Origin: Sinelater perroti
Taxonomy: Eukaryota > Arthropoda > Insecta > Coleoptera > Elateridae
Length of the DNA: 64,000 nt
Assembly: GCA_036346155.1 (NCBI GenBank)
Contig: JARFIY010000351.1
Span: 3,635,501 to 3,699,500 of the forward strand
Direction: 5' to 3'
Part shown: positions 44,346 through 56,389 of the stretch, in pieces
Layout: the number at the start of each line of letters is the position of its first letter
Position numbering within the stretch: position 1 is the first letter of the stretch
Made by a program: the position numbers and the translations under genes
The notes under the pieces: generated by a model
Database searches by the model: none
The model's input: the letters and a program-made list of their open reading frames with translations, nothing else
What the model was told of the DNA's origin: nothing

Positions 44346-46879
44346 CTTAATCATTTTTAGTAAATCTCGTACAAATCGCTTGTAATATTTTTTAGCGGCG
44401 TTTTCAGATTTTTATGTTTTAAGATAGCGCACTATTCTAAGGTATAAATCGGAATTGATAAGGACTAATCTTTTGTATTAAACTAAAACCACAACTGTTT
44501 TCAATTCAATTATTTTATTGTACCATTCAATTCTCTACACTATGACAAATTTGATTTGATCATAAAAATGGTGGCTTTTCTAAAATAAGAATTATCCTTT
44601 ACAGGAGCGCCTTAACACAATATATTAATCATCATAATTTTCTGAGAAGGCAAAATTGCTACATACGCACTTTTAAAAAAAGTTTTTTAATCGGTTATAA
44701 CATTTAATAGATATAATAAGTTTATTTCTGGTATGTCTTTCTATGGAAAAATAGTGTTTAATATGTCAAAGATGCATAATTAGAAATGCTTTTTCGTTTA
44801 GTAAACTTTAAATTGCATGAAAATCAATTATTTGCTTAATGTTAATATTTGCGGATTACCTACTACTTTTCAATTCGATTAGCTTGTGCATTCTCTTAAT
44901 ATTTTTGTTCTCAATCGATTCGAAACATAAAAATGGCACTTATCAGGGTTACTGCAGTATTTTCGTAAAGTATTGCTTACAATTCGGGCGTTTCTTTTGG
45001 ACTGCGTCCAATTTGAAATGTGATTTAACGTTCACGTACTGCCTGCTGTCTCGTAACAACTCACTTAAAACTATTCAATAAAAATTTAACTTAAAATAAA
45101 ATTGAAATTAATCTGGGCTGCTTAGGTAAGAAGGGTGTAAAGCACAAGTATTTGTGATAGTGTCGTTGAATTCCTGATTTTTTGTGTAAACAATTTGACT
45201 TAAGCATAAAATATTGAGAAATTCATTATGCGAAATTGTTAACTTGACACCACCTAATAAGGTATGCATTTTAACAACTATTAAAAGTTAAATGTGTCAA
45301 AAAACCATCCACTTCAATTTCCTTTCTTCTCTCTACCCACACTTCTTGCTGCTGCCAAATGAATAGTTTCGTGGCATATAGGATAAAAACATATAGCAAA
45401 GAAATGGTTCCGCTTAACTGCCTTAGCAAAAATTACTTATTAAAGAAATTTTATTATCTTTATACTGCTTAATTTTTTAATAATTGTAGATAGAGTGATT
45501 TTCTATGACTTAATCATGACCTACTTGTACAAAATTTTTATTGCACAACTACATTTGTATAATTTGCAAATAAAATTAAAATGGTTTGTTAAATGAAAGT
45601 CGAAGAACAAAATCTCTACCATTATCACGCAAGTTCAAACAAAATCTTAAGGAAAAGATAGTTTTTCGTAAAGCCATTGAAAATGATGAATTAATATCAT
45701 GTAGCTTCAAACAAAGACAAAAGAATTTCTCGGATTAAAGAGGAACTTATTATTAGAATTGTTTCTACTAGCGAATCCCTCCAATTTATATCATTAAAAA
45801 ATATTTAAAAAAAAGTGTTTGGCCAAAAAGATAAACTTGTCTATTATAAAGTGACCAAAAATTATATATATAAGTTCATCGGCTATTGAATAGAACTCTG
45901 CTTAATGATTGATAGATTACAGTACGCCTACTTCGCTCGTTCAAAAGACAGTGGAAATGTTAAAGAAAAACGGGATCAAACTAACGAACTTTCTAATTAT
46001 ATGAAAATAGATGCCGTTTATAAAGATAGATGAGAAATTTTGATATCGATACACAGCGTGGGTTTTAGGAATCAGTTTAATCGTCCTTTTTCATAAGTTT
46101 TTGAACTAATGTATACAAACTGTAAAATTTTGATTGATATATAGCATCGGGCTACACTCCAACAAAATTTACCAAAGCATCACTAAATTTGGAGTATTTT
46201 AAAACTTTTATTAAATTATTTACGGTGATAGTCCAGTTGTTTTATTGTTAAAAGTAATTTTTTTATATATATTAAGCAATACATGAATTTACATATATAT
46301 TTATAAGAATAAGAATAAGATTTAAGCATTCCTATATTCTTATTCCTCCAATACGTGGTGGAATTATGGACAATAAAAACATTCCATAAACAAAAAATTA
46401 ATATGTTTGATATATGGTGTTGGCGAAGGAAGAAGAACTAATATCTTCATTATAAATAAAATATGAATTAGGATATGCTCTCCATAATTCATTTTGATGA
46501 ACTTTGTAATACTTTGAACACGTAGTAGATGCAGACAATCAAAGAAAATAATAATGCAATGGAAGGAAAAAAGTAGTAGTCCAAGAAGATTGTAGCAAGT
46601 GAAAGTCATTACAGACACTTTTTTATACAAGGCTTGTAGAAAGATAGAAATGCGATACAAATTTTGAGAGAAAATCAACAAGTGTCTATGTGCTGCTATT
46701 TCTACAGAAACAACCAAAAAAAGAGGCGAAAGAAAGAGAAAAGCTATATATTACAATTTTATCTGAAATAAAGTTAATTAATCATATAACAACAAAATTT
46801 GCTTGTTGTTTAGTTATTTATCTTAGAATAAAAAACATGGGGCCGGCGAAGAGATTGCTCTGTAAGCAATCCCAGAACG
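44346..46879. other. AT-rich DNA, no gene seen
   Basis: About 2.5 kb with only chance reading frames, including an 80-codon hydrophobic one at 44839-45081 and a 117-codon one on the minus strand at 46364-46717. None has a recognisable domain. Confidence 0.5.
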
Positions 46880-47320
46880 AACTTAAAAAAACCTTTCGAT
46901 TTCGAAAATCTGGAAAATCATTCGACATAGAATTTTTTCTTCATTTTCGAATTCAGCGTAAAATTTCCTACAAGAATCACATTTAAAATCGTAATGTCGA
47001 AAATTTTCCCGAAATTCGAAGTCGAAGATCTCGAAAACTATTCGACATAGAATTTTTTCGATTTCATTATTGAAATCGGCGTAAAATTTTCTTTAAGAAT
47101 TACTCGTAAAATCGCAATGTCGAAATTTTCCCGAAATTCGAAGTCGAATATCTCGAAAACTATTCGAGATAGAAACTTTTTGATTTCATTATTGAAATCA
47201 GCGTAAAAATTCCTATAAGAATCCATTTTAAAATTTTTAAAAATCCATAATTTTGTGACAGCGACAGACAGACCGACAGACATATAGAATTCAGTAACGA
47301 ACTTTTTAAGTTCGTTGATA
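46880..47320. repeat. Tandem ~120-bp / (GTCY)n / hairpin repeat, copy 2
   Basis: Three tandem units, with TTCGACATAG or TTCGAGATAG starts at 46921, 47041 and 47162, give a period of 120-121 bp. The last unit runs into the same GACAGACAGACC tract (about 47256-47282) and the same hairpin AACGAACTT-TTT-AAGTTCGTT (47296-47316) as at 20376-20665. The final 170 bp of the two copies are nearly identical, so the family spread recently. The minus-strand frame across it is a repeat artefact. Confidence 0.8.
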
Positions 47321-47479
47321 ATTTATAACAAACAAAAATTATTTTTATAAAATTCTATGTAAATTTTGGCAAATTAATTTTAATTTTGAGTCGGGGAGAA
47401 CATAAACTCTCGGAGACCATACCATTAATTTGAATTTTTTTTTAAGGAAAAACACTGCGCCTAATAACAGAAAATGTTG
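47321..47479. other. AT-rich DNA, no gene seen
   Basis: No supportable feature. Confidence 0.4.
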
Positions 47480-47955
47480 TAATCGAGCGTTCTCACCGCC
47501 CTTCTCCAAATAACAGTTTGGCTTATATCAAGACCTGTGGCTAAAGCCCGCAACAACAAGCAACCCAACTCCTGGCGCAAACTTCGGCCTGGCCAAACAA
47601 AGCCTCAGCTTGACTTGAATATCCAATATCAACCCAAAGAAAACGTGTCCATCTACAAACCGAACAAGAAAGAACCGCGGCCTCCCTGCTTTGAATGTGC
47701 AACTTCAACCCGTGCTCTTCGGTATTTCCGTCTCTCCGTTTGTTGCGCTAGATTTATTTCAGGATAATCAAAGGGGGAGACCAACCGAAAGTGTAGCTCC
47801 CGTTCGAGAAAATGTACCGGCGTTCTGCAGCCGTTCCGGCAAAATTTCCTCCTTAAATGAGTTTTTGCAGAATTACTACCTTCTGCTGTGCGGTGCTTTC
47901 GGCAAGCAGATCCAAATTTATCTCACTAAAACAATCTAAATGAGGGTTTCGCCGT
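47480..47955. other. GC-richer unique island
   Basis: A block of balanced composition with a 76-codon plus frame (47537-47767) and an overlapping 82-codon frame (47691-47939). The first contains NSWRKLRPGQTKPQLDLN, which is hydrophilic and matches no family I know. It is not similar to other islands. Possible exon or conserved non-coding element. Confidence 0.35.
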
Positions 47956-48911
47956 GATATCCGAATGAAATCGGCCAAAAGCTGCTTATAAATAATTATT
48001 AGTAATTTTTTACATGACGTATATGTTGTTAAAAAAAGTTTTGACAAGTGTTTGCTTATGAAACAAAAAAAAAACTTTAAAGTAGAAATAGGCAGCTATC
48101 AGTGAGATAACATTCAACGTGAATGTTACTAGTTTTCTTCGATTTTAATAGGATTGTAACTGCATAATAAAACATTGACTGGAATAATTCCTATAAATCT
48201 ATGTATCTATATATCTATACGGGTATTTTGATCTTAAAAACTCTGTAGTTTGTAATGCCAAAATTTTTGGTACAGGGGGAAATGATAATTCTTCTTAACA
48301 CTAGCTGTTTTGTAAAAATCTTAAGTCATATGGAGATTTTAACACAAATTGGAAAAGCATAGTATACCAGAAGACATTACATAATAAAATTAATGATAAT
48401 GGACAAAGATTATGTGATTAGGAGTACAACCATAAGTCAAAATGGAAATTAGATAGATCACATAATAGTAACGTACAAATCCAATACAAGATATCAGAGC
48501 ATACAGAAGAGCCAGTGCTGATGCTAACCACTGTATGGCAGTGATGAAAATAAAAAAAAGATTAATAGGGAAATATAAAAGAAGGTGAGAAATAAGAAAG
48601 GTGAATAATAATACTAAGTAAATACATAAATTAAAATGAGAGAGAAGAGAAAGAGTGTTAAAAAATAAAAGGATCAAAATGTAAAAGAAATGATCAAATA
48701 TAAGGTAGAACGATTAAAGAAATATAGATGAAGCATTTTTTAAAGATATTGATGGGAACGGAAAATTAAGTGCAGGTTTATAACATAATATACGAGGTAG
48801 AAAGTCGTCATTGATATAAAAATAAAATAATCAGAATAAATTGAAAAACAAAGGGAAACTAGTAAAAAGTATTCACTTGGGTTTATTTCAATTCTAGATC
48901 TTTGTGCAAGT
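47956..48911. other. AT-rich DNA, no gene seen
   Basis: No supportable feature. The 95-codon minus frame at 48390-48677 is hydrophobic and unmatched. Confidence 0.5.
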
Positions 48912-49395
48912 TATTGCTTATACAAGGTATGTCTGGAAGTAATGAGAATGATTCCAGAAAATTCGTTTAATTGAAATCTGTTTATGTACATTTACTATCT
49001 TTCAGAATAACATTCTTGAACATCTGTACTCCACCATTGCCGGTGGTTCAGTCACGTGTTGTAGCTCGCTTAGAAGTCTTGAACCAGAGTCTCTTTCAGA
49101 ACACTAGTTACAGCAGCCCGAACGTATTCAATAGTCTGAAAATTATATCATTTTAAATTAGGTTTAAGCTCACAAGAAATTGACACACGGTTTTTCTTTT
49201 GTTTTTCGGTAAGAATTTGGGGAAAAAAATAACACAAACTATCCACAGTCCAATTTCGTCGCGAAAGTTTGATGCACACTAGATTTTGAATGCTCCACTT
49301 AATCTGCTGTCACTCTTGACATCGATCCAAAACCGCTTTACCCTTAGCAAAATTGTCTTAAGTATGAAACACTGATGGGTTTCCTATGTTTTCAA
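48912..49395 (-). pseudogene. Mariner/SETMAR-type transposase relic with one terminal repeat
   Basis: The plus-strand left edge TACAAGGTATGTCTGGAAGT (48923-48942) looks like a mariner terminal inverted repeat. Read from the other side, the minus strand gives FFPQILTEKQKKNRVSISCE (about 49175-49235), the linker R-x-L-T-x-x-Q-K-x-x-R-[VL] after the DNA-binding domain. It then jumps to TIEYVRAAVTSVLKETLVQDF (about 49075-49140) and an R-Q-W-W-S-T-D-V-Q-like run, which belong to the C-terminus. The catalytic core is deleted. The element is about a third of the usual length. Confidence 0.65.
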
Positions 49396-49439
49396 TAGAT
49401 TTTCTGTACCATAGCAAGCGTCTCAGTAACGAATTTTTT

Positions 49440-49845
49440 GAATTTATATGGTTTTTAGGCTTCTATACATTAAAATGAGAAGCCTTGTGTATAGAGAAAT
49501 GTCGTCTGTCTGCCCGTCTGCCCGTCCTTTTATTTATCAACTTTTGGTCAAGGCAGCTTCCAAGCTGGAGACAAGTTTCTATTTCTGTCATTTCTGACAT
49601 TTTTCATTTCTGACATCTGTCAAGCCTTATAATTTTTGATCTGTGATAGATAGAGAAAGATAGAGAAATAAAGTTCAGTACTCAACTAAAAACGATAAGT
49701 CAATTCCAGACGCCAAAAATCAGCCTGATCGGAAAATCTCCAGACCGGTTTGATTGGAAGTGGCCGCATTTTTGTTTATGTATAGAAACCCCGGACATCT
49801 GTGGAACCGGAGTTCCACGTCCGTACTTGTTTACTTTTACATTGA
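49440..49845. repeat. Hairpin-(GTCT/GCCC)n repeat element
   Basis: A perfect 8-bp hairpin AGGCTTCT/AGAAGCCT (49457-49464 with 49478-49485) is followed 15 bases later by GTCGTCTGTCTGCCCGTC and related units (49501-49527). The body holds ATCAGCCTGATCGG and ACCGGTTTGATTGGAAGTGG, shared in part with the element at 42.36 kb. The end contains GGAACCGGAGTTCC. No reading frame. Probably a non-autonomous mobile element. Confidence 0.6.
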
Positions 49846-49989
49846 GTTATTCTTACAGTAGTTAAAGTTTTATAATATTTATTATATTACAAAAGTTCTC
49901 CTAGCTTTTGTAATAATATATACTCCTATATGGCTTGATGCTTTTGCTACAGCTTGTACATTATTTTCTTTGCATACTTATTTATATTT
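49846..49989. other. AT-rich DNA, no gene seen
   Basis: No supportable feature. Confidence 0.4.
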
Positions 49990-50520
49990 ATATAAATTTG
50001 ATTTAAAGCATTATATACCAGGATGGCTTAATAAGTAGGATAAAAAATCAAATTGATAATCGTTTCTTTAGAGATAATCAATTCTATTTTTTGAAACAGT
50101 CTATTAAAGACTATGCACTTATTGGTGATTTTCCAATTGCCTTAAAAAATGTTATTGTCTTAGATGCAGCAAAATTTGTCGGCAGCGCCAATGGCATTCT
50201 CAATAAGTAAATTTCTTACCTAAGTTTACTTTTCAGTTTTGGAAATGGAAAGAAGTCACCTGGAGTTAAATGTGGAGAATAAAGAATAATGACGAATTAG
50301 TCCGATACCAGACTCATTTTGCCTTTGCGATAGTAGACTTCTCCAAGTAGTTTCTCAGGACGGCTTTGAGCAAACCTAAAAACTGTGATCATCACTTTTC
50401 TAGCCCATAAAACAATATTTGCTTTTGCTTTTTTTTCCTTATTGTTCTGACTGCTGTTTGGTTTACGTCGCAAGAAGTCTTTCGGATGGCAATTAAACAT
50501 TGCTAAAGTCTGCAGTTATA
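49990..50520 (-). pseudogene. Mariner/SETMAR-type transposase relic (C-terminal part)
   Basis: Minus-strand translation shows NIVLWARKVMITVFR (about 50380-50425), equivalent to the K-x-M-[IL]-x-[IV]-F-[WF] strand after the first catalytic Asp. After a frame change comes YSPHLTPGDFFPFPKLKSKLR (about 50215-50275), clearly the Y-S-P-D-L-[AT]-P-x-D-[FY]-x-[LF]-F-P-x-L-K motif, with the catalytic Asp replaced by His and Gly before the next Asp. Loss of that Asp makes the domain catalytically dead apart from the stops. The downstream tail to about 49990 is degraded. Confidence 0.7.
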
Positions 50521-51937
50521 GTGTATAGTCAAGAACCAATCGCCAATCTTGCATACAGTTTTTTCATCTATGTGTGCAAGATATTACAAACTCATTCAAC
50601 TGAAATACGTACCACATCATCAACCTCTTGTACTTTTATTTACCGGTGTTCTATAAAAATACCACAAACTTTGTCAACCATACTCATTATAATGACTTAA
50701 GTTGGTCGCGTAAAGAGCTATTTACTTGAAATTTATTTAACTAGCATTAAATAGTTATGTATATAAAATACAATTTGTCTTTTATAGCAATCCCGTGAAC
50801 TTTTTCAACTATACGTTATGGCAACTTCCATGATGGGCATCCTATTTTTATTACAGATTCAGCTATGTTTGAATTAATTTAACCAGGAATGGTTTATAGT
50901 CCACATACCCTTCATCCAATTGCACTTTGAACAGCCTTTTTTTTAAATAAACGTTTTTTATTGCTTCATGAAACTCTGTTTTTTCTGTTTCTCTGGAAAC
51001 CTATTTGCTCTTCAGTTCAAACATCTGTAGAATGTAATCAATGCTTTGGTTTTGGTTAAAATTGAGTTCTTTATTTGAAGAGTGACACTTGCATGTCGTT
51101 AAGTCACCAAACAAATATATCAACATATAGAAATTTACTATACTTATCAAATATAAAATATATTATATAGCTTATTAGTCAACAGCTATTATAGTCAACA
51201 ATGTTATTAGTCTATATTATAAAATGTTATTGATGTGTATGCTAGGTTTAGAAATAACTTCCTTTATTCTAAATAAGTGATGCATTAATCAGATGTTTCT
51301 TCTTAGTATCTCAGAATTGCACATTTATAACAATCTACCTTAGTGTTTGAAATTTCTAGTGTACCTTTATGAGTCTGTTTATTATGTGATTAAAAAAAGA
51401 ATATTTCTGATAAATTGCAAAAAGCTTTTAATTTTCTTGATATTATTTAGCATTCCGGTTTTCTAAAATGGGGATTTAGTAGTAGTAGTATTTAATAAAG
51501 TTTTTGCCTTTTATTCAACACATTACAAATTATTAGCCATTGTTAGCTGTGACTTTTTTCCTATCTTTCTGACAATTTACAAATTCCATTTCCTTTGGTG
51601 GTCCATTAAGAGACATAATTTTGGACATCTAAGCTAAACTGGTTTCTAACTTCTTTTTTGCATGTTTCCTACGGCCGAACGTTATCCTGTTAAAAATACA
51701 TTTTCATGCGTTTTGATTTAATTCGGACGTGTACATAGTGCACATTAATGAATTATTGTTGGCAGAGGTTGTTAGTGATCGTTTAACTAACCTTTAACAG
51801 CTCAAAGCACATCACTCCTTTCTGGTCTCACCAAATAAAAAGCATGTTTTCCATTATTTTTTATAAATATTTTTTTGTTTTTGCAAGTTGGGTTTTGCAT
51901 TTAAGAATATCAAAATACATTCAAATTTTATCTCTAG
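50521..51937. other. AT-rich DNA, no gene seen
   Basis: No supportable feature. Confidence 0.5.
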
Positions 51938-52249
51938 TAACAATACGATGCAGAGCCGTAGTGGCTTAGTGGATAGATCACTAGACTACGAAACCAAGAG
52001 TTGCGGGTTCGAATTCCGCTCTCGCCAATTCGATCACTGGCATTTTTACGGTCCAGATCGACTCAGCCTGCAATAAAAAATGAGTACCTGGAGGTCAAAG
52101 TCTGGGGTGTAATAATAAGCGTTCGGTACGTAGCGCTAGCCACGTTTACTACCCTTGTGTACCGTAGGCTCTAGATTGTAGCAGATCTATCCTGTTACGA
52201 CCCTAAAGGGCCTTCAAGTCCTGTTACGGGAAACTAACAATACGATGCA
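51938..52249 (+). mobile_element. tRNA-derived SINE (family 2), full-length with 15-bp target-site duplication
   Basis: A perfect 15-bp duplication TAACAATACGATGCA flanks the element (51938-51952 and 52235-52249). The 282-bp body starts with a tRNA-like head GAGCCGTAGTGGCTTAGTGG, with box A TGGCTTAGTGG and box B GGGTTCGAATTCC (one extra base against the consensus). It ends in CTGTTACGGGAAAC without a poly(A) tail. The tRNA-like part most resembles an arginine tRNA. A second copy lies at 54.1 kb. The intact duplication implies a fairly recent insertion; transposition would have relied on a LINE enzyme. Confidence 0.9.
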
Positions 52250-52699
52250 AAGAATCCTTTCTGTTTTACCTATCAACCAGGCTTTTGCACATGGTTTTTC
52301 TTCTTTTGATGTTTTCTTCCTTCAATTCTTGTGGTACCCACTTTTTTTGTAACTCTTCTTCATGGCTTTCAGTCATTTTAAATTATTAGAATGAGTAATA
52401 ATTAACACTTTGTTGGATTTGCCTCTGACATTATCTAATAAACTTAATTCTTCGTTTTCGAATTTTTTCAGATGTCCTGAACGCTATTTGTTTTTCACGT
52501 CAAAATTACCACAATTGAAGCCTCAAAAGTAGTATTTCCATGATGTTTCTAATAAAGCACATTTACGTTTACCATAACGTTTACAAGCATTAGATAAGAG
52601 TTTTTATATTGAAATAATAAAGCAACATTAAGTAAGTTACGCTTATTTGGTTGATATTTTAACATTTTCAATGCAGTTGTCTAAGACGCCCCGCATTAG
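52250..52699. other. AT-rich DNA, no gene seen
   Basis: No supportable feature. Confidence 0.4.
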
Positions 52700-52775
52700 A
52701 GATGGTACGCGACGACCTGGGGCACAATGACAAATATATGAGAGCGCCTTAACCTCTCTATTCGTAGGCTGTGCT
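52700..52775. repeat. Shared 70-bp motif, copy 1
   Basis: GGTACGCGACGACC (52704-52717), then ATATGAGAGCGCC (52736-52748) and TTCGTAGGC (52761-52769), reappear in the same order and spacing at 61051-61114. The GC content is above background. It is probably a fragment of an unidentified repeat family. Confidence 0.55.
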
Positions 52776-54095
52776 CCCACGCGCGTATTTAAAGCCGTGG
52801 AAAAAATCAGATATAAAATTAAAAGCTTAAACATCACTTCGATTTTTTCGATTCCTATTTTCTCTTCTCTATTATACATAGTGGTAAATAATAGTTTTTG
52901 CTCTGTTGGAGTATTAAATTCGTAACATATTATGCACTTAAAATTTGCAGCTAACTTCTTTTTCGTTTGTACTTAAACTTTAGATTTTTATAGTTTTGTG
53001 TTACTGGTTTTATTGTCATCTAAGTAGGGGTCCAAAAATCTCTCATCAAGGAGACTTAAAGATTTCTCTATTTGCGAAATTTCCAAAGTTTTAGCTATTT
53101 TTCTAAGAGTATTTATAATATTCGACGTTTTACTTTAATAGTGCTAAATAAACATTAAATAAAAATAAAACAAGCATGAAAAATAGAATTTAAAAATATA
53201 GAAAAAAGGTCCACCTCAAGCCTAATAGTCCTAATAGTCTTAATAGTTTTGGAAGTTTTAAGGCAGTGGCGATTGTACCTATAAGTTTAACAAGTACAAA
53301 CGTAACTAAAATTTAGAACAGAAACAAACTTTACGGCATTAGCTTTTAAAAATCTTGTTGCACAAGTTGTGCGTACTAATTCTTGGGGTATAGTGAAACT
53401 GGGTGGCTTATATTACTGGGATATGTTGTGTTTTAGACTTACGTAACAAGTGAGAACTAAAATTTAAAAAACAAAACATTACTGCTAACTACTACGTAAA
53501 TAAGTATTTTAAATATATTTTATATTTACTATTATCGTTCTTTTTTGGTTACTAATTTCCTTAATTATCTGAGATAGTTGTTGAAGTAATTTGCCGTACA
53601 GGAAAAACTGCCGGAATTGCCGTTGAAATGTACCAAACAGATGTTTTAGAAGCGACGTTTTAGGATTGAAAGGACCACCCCTTTTCGAAAACCGAAACTC
53701 TGTAGACTTTTTTATTAGACTTCGAAGAGCGATGAAACATGATACTTTAATAGTTTATGTGTTTTTGGTAGTTATTAGTAATGTAATCCGTAATAGCCCA
53801 AGAAATCAGTATTCCAGGGTGTTAGATCGTAATGTTCAAATACTTCCAGGTAAACCAGTTTTAACTACAAACACAAAAAATTGGAATGGACATCTTGATG
53901 GTCAATTATCTCATCATACAAATATTCGACCATCAGAGTGAAATGAAAAAAAACTTTTAGAGGACCAAGGCCAGTAATCATACCAAAAACCATTTGATTC
54001 GATTTGGCCGTTTTTAATGTGCGTTGCACTTTATACATGCTACATACACTACATACATACTACTACTACTACATACACTATATATGTATATATAA
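52776..54095. other. AT-rich DNA, no gene seen
   Basis: A 91-codon plus frame at 53666-53941 has no recognisable domain. A TAC-rich microsatellite-like run ends at about 54090. Confidence 0.5.
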
Positions 54096-54366
54096 ATAGA
54101 TAGGCTAGACTACGAAATCAAGAGTTGCGGGTTCGAATCCCGCTCTCGCCAATTCTATCGCTGGCATTTTTACGGCCCAGCTCTACTCAGGCTGTAATAA
54201 ATAAGTACCTGGAGGTCAAACTCTGGGGTAATAGTAGGCGGTCGGTACGTAGCGCAGCCACGTTACTACCCTTGTGTACCGTAGGCTCTAGATTGTAGCA
54301 GATCTATCCTGTTACGACCCTAAAGGGCCTTCAAGTCCTGTTACGGGAAACTATTATTATAGATAG
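54096..54366 (+). mobile_element. tRNA-derived SINE (family 2), 5'-truncated copy
   Basis: From 54104 on, it matches the SINE at 51953-52234 with small differences, including an intact box B GGGTTCGAATCCC, but lacks the box A half of the tRNA head, so it cannot be transcribed by the usual promoter. ATAGATAG occurs on both sides (54096-54103 and 54359-54366) and may be the target-site duplication, though the word is simple. Truncation of the 5' end is what incomplete reverse transcription would give. Confidence 0.85.
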
Positions 54367-54559
54367 ATAAAGTAACGTCGCAACAAAGGTGTCAAAATTA
54401 ATATAGCTGTGATTTTGACTTTGCCGTTTTCTATTCATTTGCATTAGAACCAATATTTTATAGTTACAAGATTTTAATAATAATAATAATAATAATAGTG
54501 AAACTTTGCACTCCGCATAGGCACATGATCTGCAAACTGAGAAGTTAAGGCTCCCGTTT
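54367..54559. other. AT-rich DNA with (AAT)n tract
   Basis: A short (AAT)n array lies at about 54477-54498. Nothing else is supportable. Confidence 0.5.
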
Positions 54560-55140
54560 GTTTATTTTCACAGCCTCTGCTAAATAATGTCCCTAATTTT
54601 CGATGCTAATGTCGTATTTTGAAATTCTTCATTACTGTTTCCGGCATCTTTTACAGAATACTCCTGATTTCTTGACGTGTTGCATTTGGTAGGGCTTGAA
54701 GAGTCTTAGAATGATGTTTGTAAACCTCAGTTTTTTACTATGTTACCGATGGCTTCATACTGTTCAAACCAAACGTTTTCCAGTTGGAGTGTATTACGAT
54801 TCAGTGCGAAAAATTGTCGAATCATTTCTACTTATAAGTGATAGTAATACATTGGCTTTCCTTCCCAATAAAGTGTGGGCCAACGATCCCAACTTTACTC
54901 ATCGCACGCCAAACCATGAGATGCTTTTTATGGATTTTTCATGGATTGTTATCACTCAACGAATGTTTTGTTTATCAACACATTCAGGCAAATAGAAATG
55001 TGTTTCATTGGTAAAGAAAACAACTGCGTCATGTCACACGCTGTCCAAGATATTTCCATACATTTTCTGGAGATTTGCCAATTAAATTCGGAAGGTTCTT
55101 GTACGAAAACCATCTTGTATAAATAAAAACAAAGACCTCC
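54560..55140 (-). pseudogene. Mariner-like (DDE_3) transposase relic
   Basis: Minus-strand translation gives VVFFTNETHFYLPECVDKQN (about 54985-55045). This matches the first catalytic motif [IV]-[FI]-F-[ST]-D-E-[AT]-[HY]-F with the Asp changed to Asn, followed by [VL]-[ND]-x-Q-N-x-R. Then come ISWFGVR (family usually V-T-V-W-C-[AG]) and, nearer the C-terminus, TRQEIRSIL and MPETVMKNFKIR (about 54600-54680). The second and third catalytic motifs are not recognisable. There are at least four stops. The same broad family appears at 17.5 and 60.5 kb, but this copy is far older. Confidence 0.65.
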
Positions 55141-56389
55141 GTGGAAAATTTGCCGTACTTACAACTAGACAAATAAGCAAATGAACTGTAAAGATTTTTT
55201 CGGTGTTTGCGTACTCCTAGACGTTCTTTTTTCTTTTTACTACAGAATCAGTACTTTTGAAGTTTCTTTCCCACAAAAAAAATATATTTTTCATTAAAAA
55301 CAAAGTTCCGAGACACAAGTCGGAAACGCGCCTGAAAAGTACGTTGTGTACAAATGTACTCTTCAACAGTAAAAGCTCTGTTCGTTCGTTTACAGCAAGT
55401 TGACAATACTTTTCGACCAATTGCGTTTAGTGAAATAACTACTCCTATCCTTGGACCTTTAAAATTACAATCTGCAAGGAGAATAAAAAATTTCTTAAGA
55501 ATGAATTATTTAACAAGATTATTCACTTTTATTGGATTTTTCAATAATTTAGAGACTATAGAAATAACAAGAAATTATAAATAGTGAAATTATATTGGTA
55601 CATAGTAAAATATCATTTTGTTAATGATCTTTTAAATTTCTAAAAATATAATTAATTTGTAGGTTTAGTTTTTCATATCAAAGAATACAGTTAGACATCG
55701 GAATGTTTCTGAATGAAAAATTTTTACTTTTGATAATGTTATATAACATATTTATCTGTTATTTGGTTTGGTGATAATTTTACTATCTTCATTTGTTTTA
55801 GTTGAGAGCTTGAGAGCCTCTTTTAATGCAAGTCACATAAATTCTCACCCTTATTCTGATTAAATTACGATCATGACGCTAGTAACAGTTGTTTTGGTTA
55901 AGCATTATTAGCCCAACCTTGGTATCTCCTGGCACTCCTTAGATGTGAAATTAATCGAAAATCTTGGTACCACTTCTGGCGTACTTAAAATTTTTATATT
56001 GCCTTAAGATAATCTGTTTAATGTCCTCAGACAAATTATGATCATCATTTTATTCATCTTGGGTCAGAATCGGAATAACTTTTTTATTTTTGATTAAATA
56101 TGGTAAAATGGATTTTTTTATGTAGTTTTAAACAAACAAGGACATTTATGAAGATCAATTAAACACTTGTCGTTTATCATCTACATATGTAGGTTATTCA
56201 GTTTGCTGCAATAGTTACCTCAACTAAAAAATTCTATTGGCGTTTTTTATCAAATTAGCTCTTTTTCAAGCAACACTTGTATACATTCCTACATTATTTG
56301 TTTTAAATTTCAGTTATAACTTTCATTGTCGCTATAAAATACGTAAAATAATTTCTAGCGTCACAAATCATCGAAGATGATCAAATCAA
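55141..56389. other. AT-rich DNA, no gene seen
   Basis: Only chance reading frames, for example plus 55354-55584, without a domain. Confidence 0.5.

Noticed and set aside
47038..47283. 81-codon minus-strand frame with internal repeats
   Set aside because: The protein repeats are simply the 120-bp tandem DNA units.
53666..53941. 91-codon plus-strand frame
   Set aside because: Looked at as a possible transposase piece, but no motif of any family I know is present.
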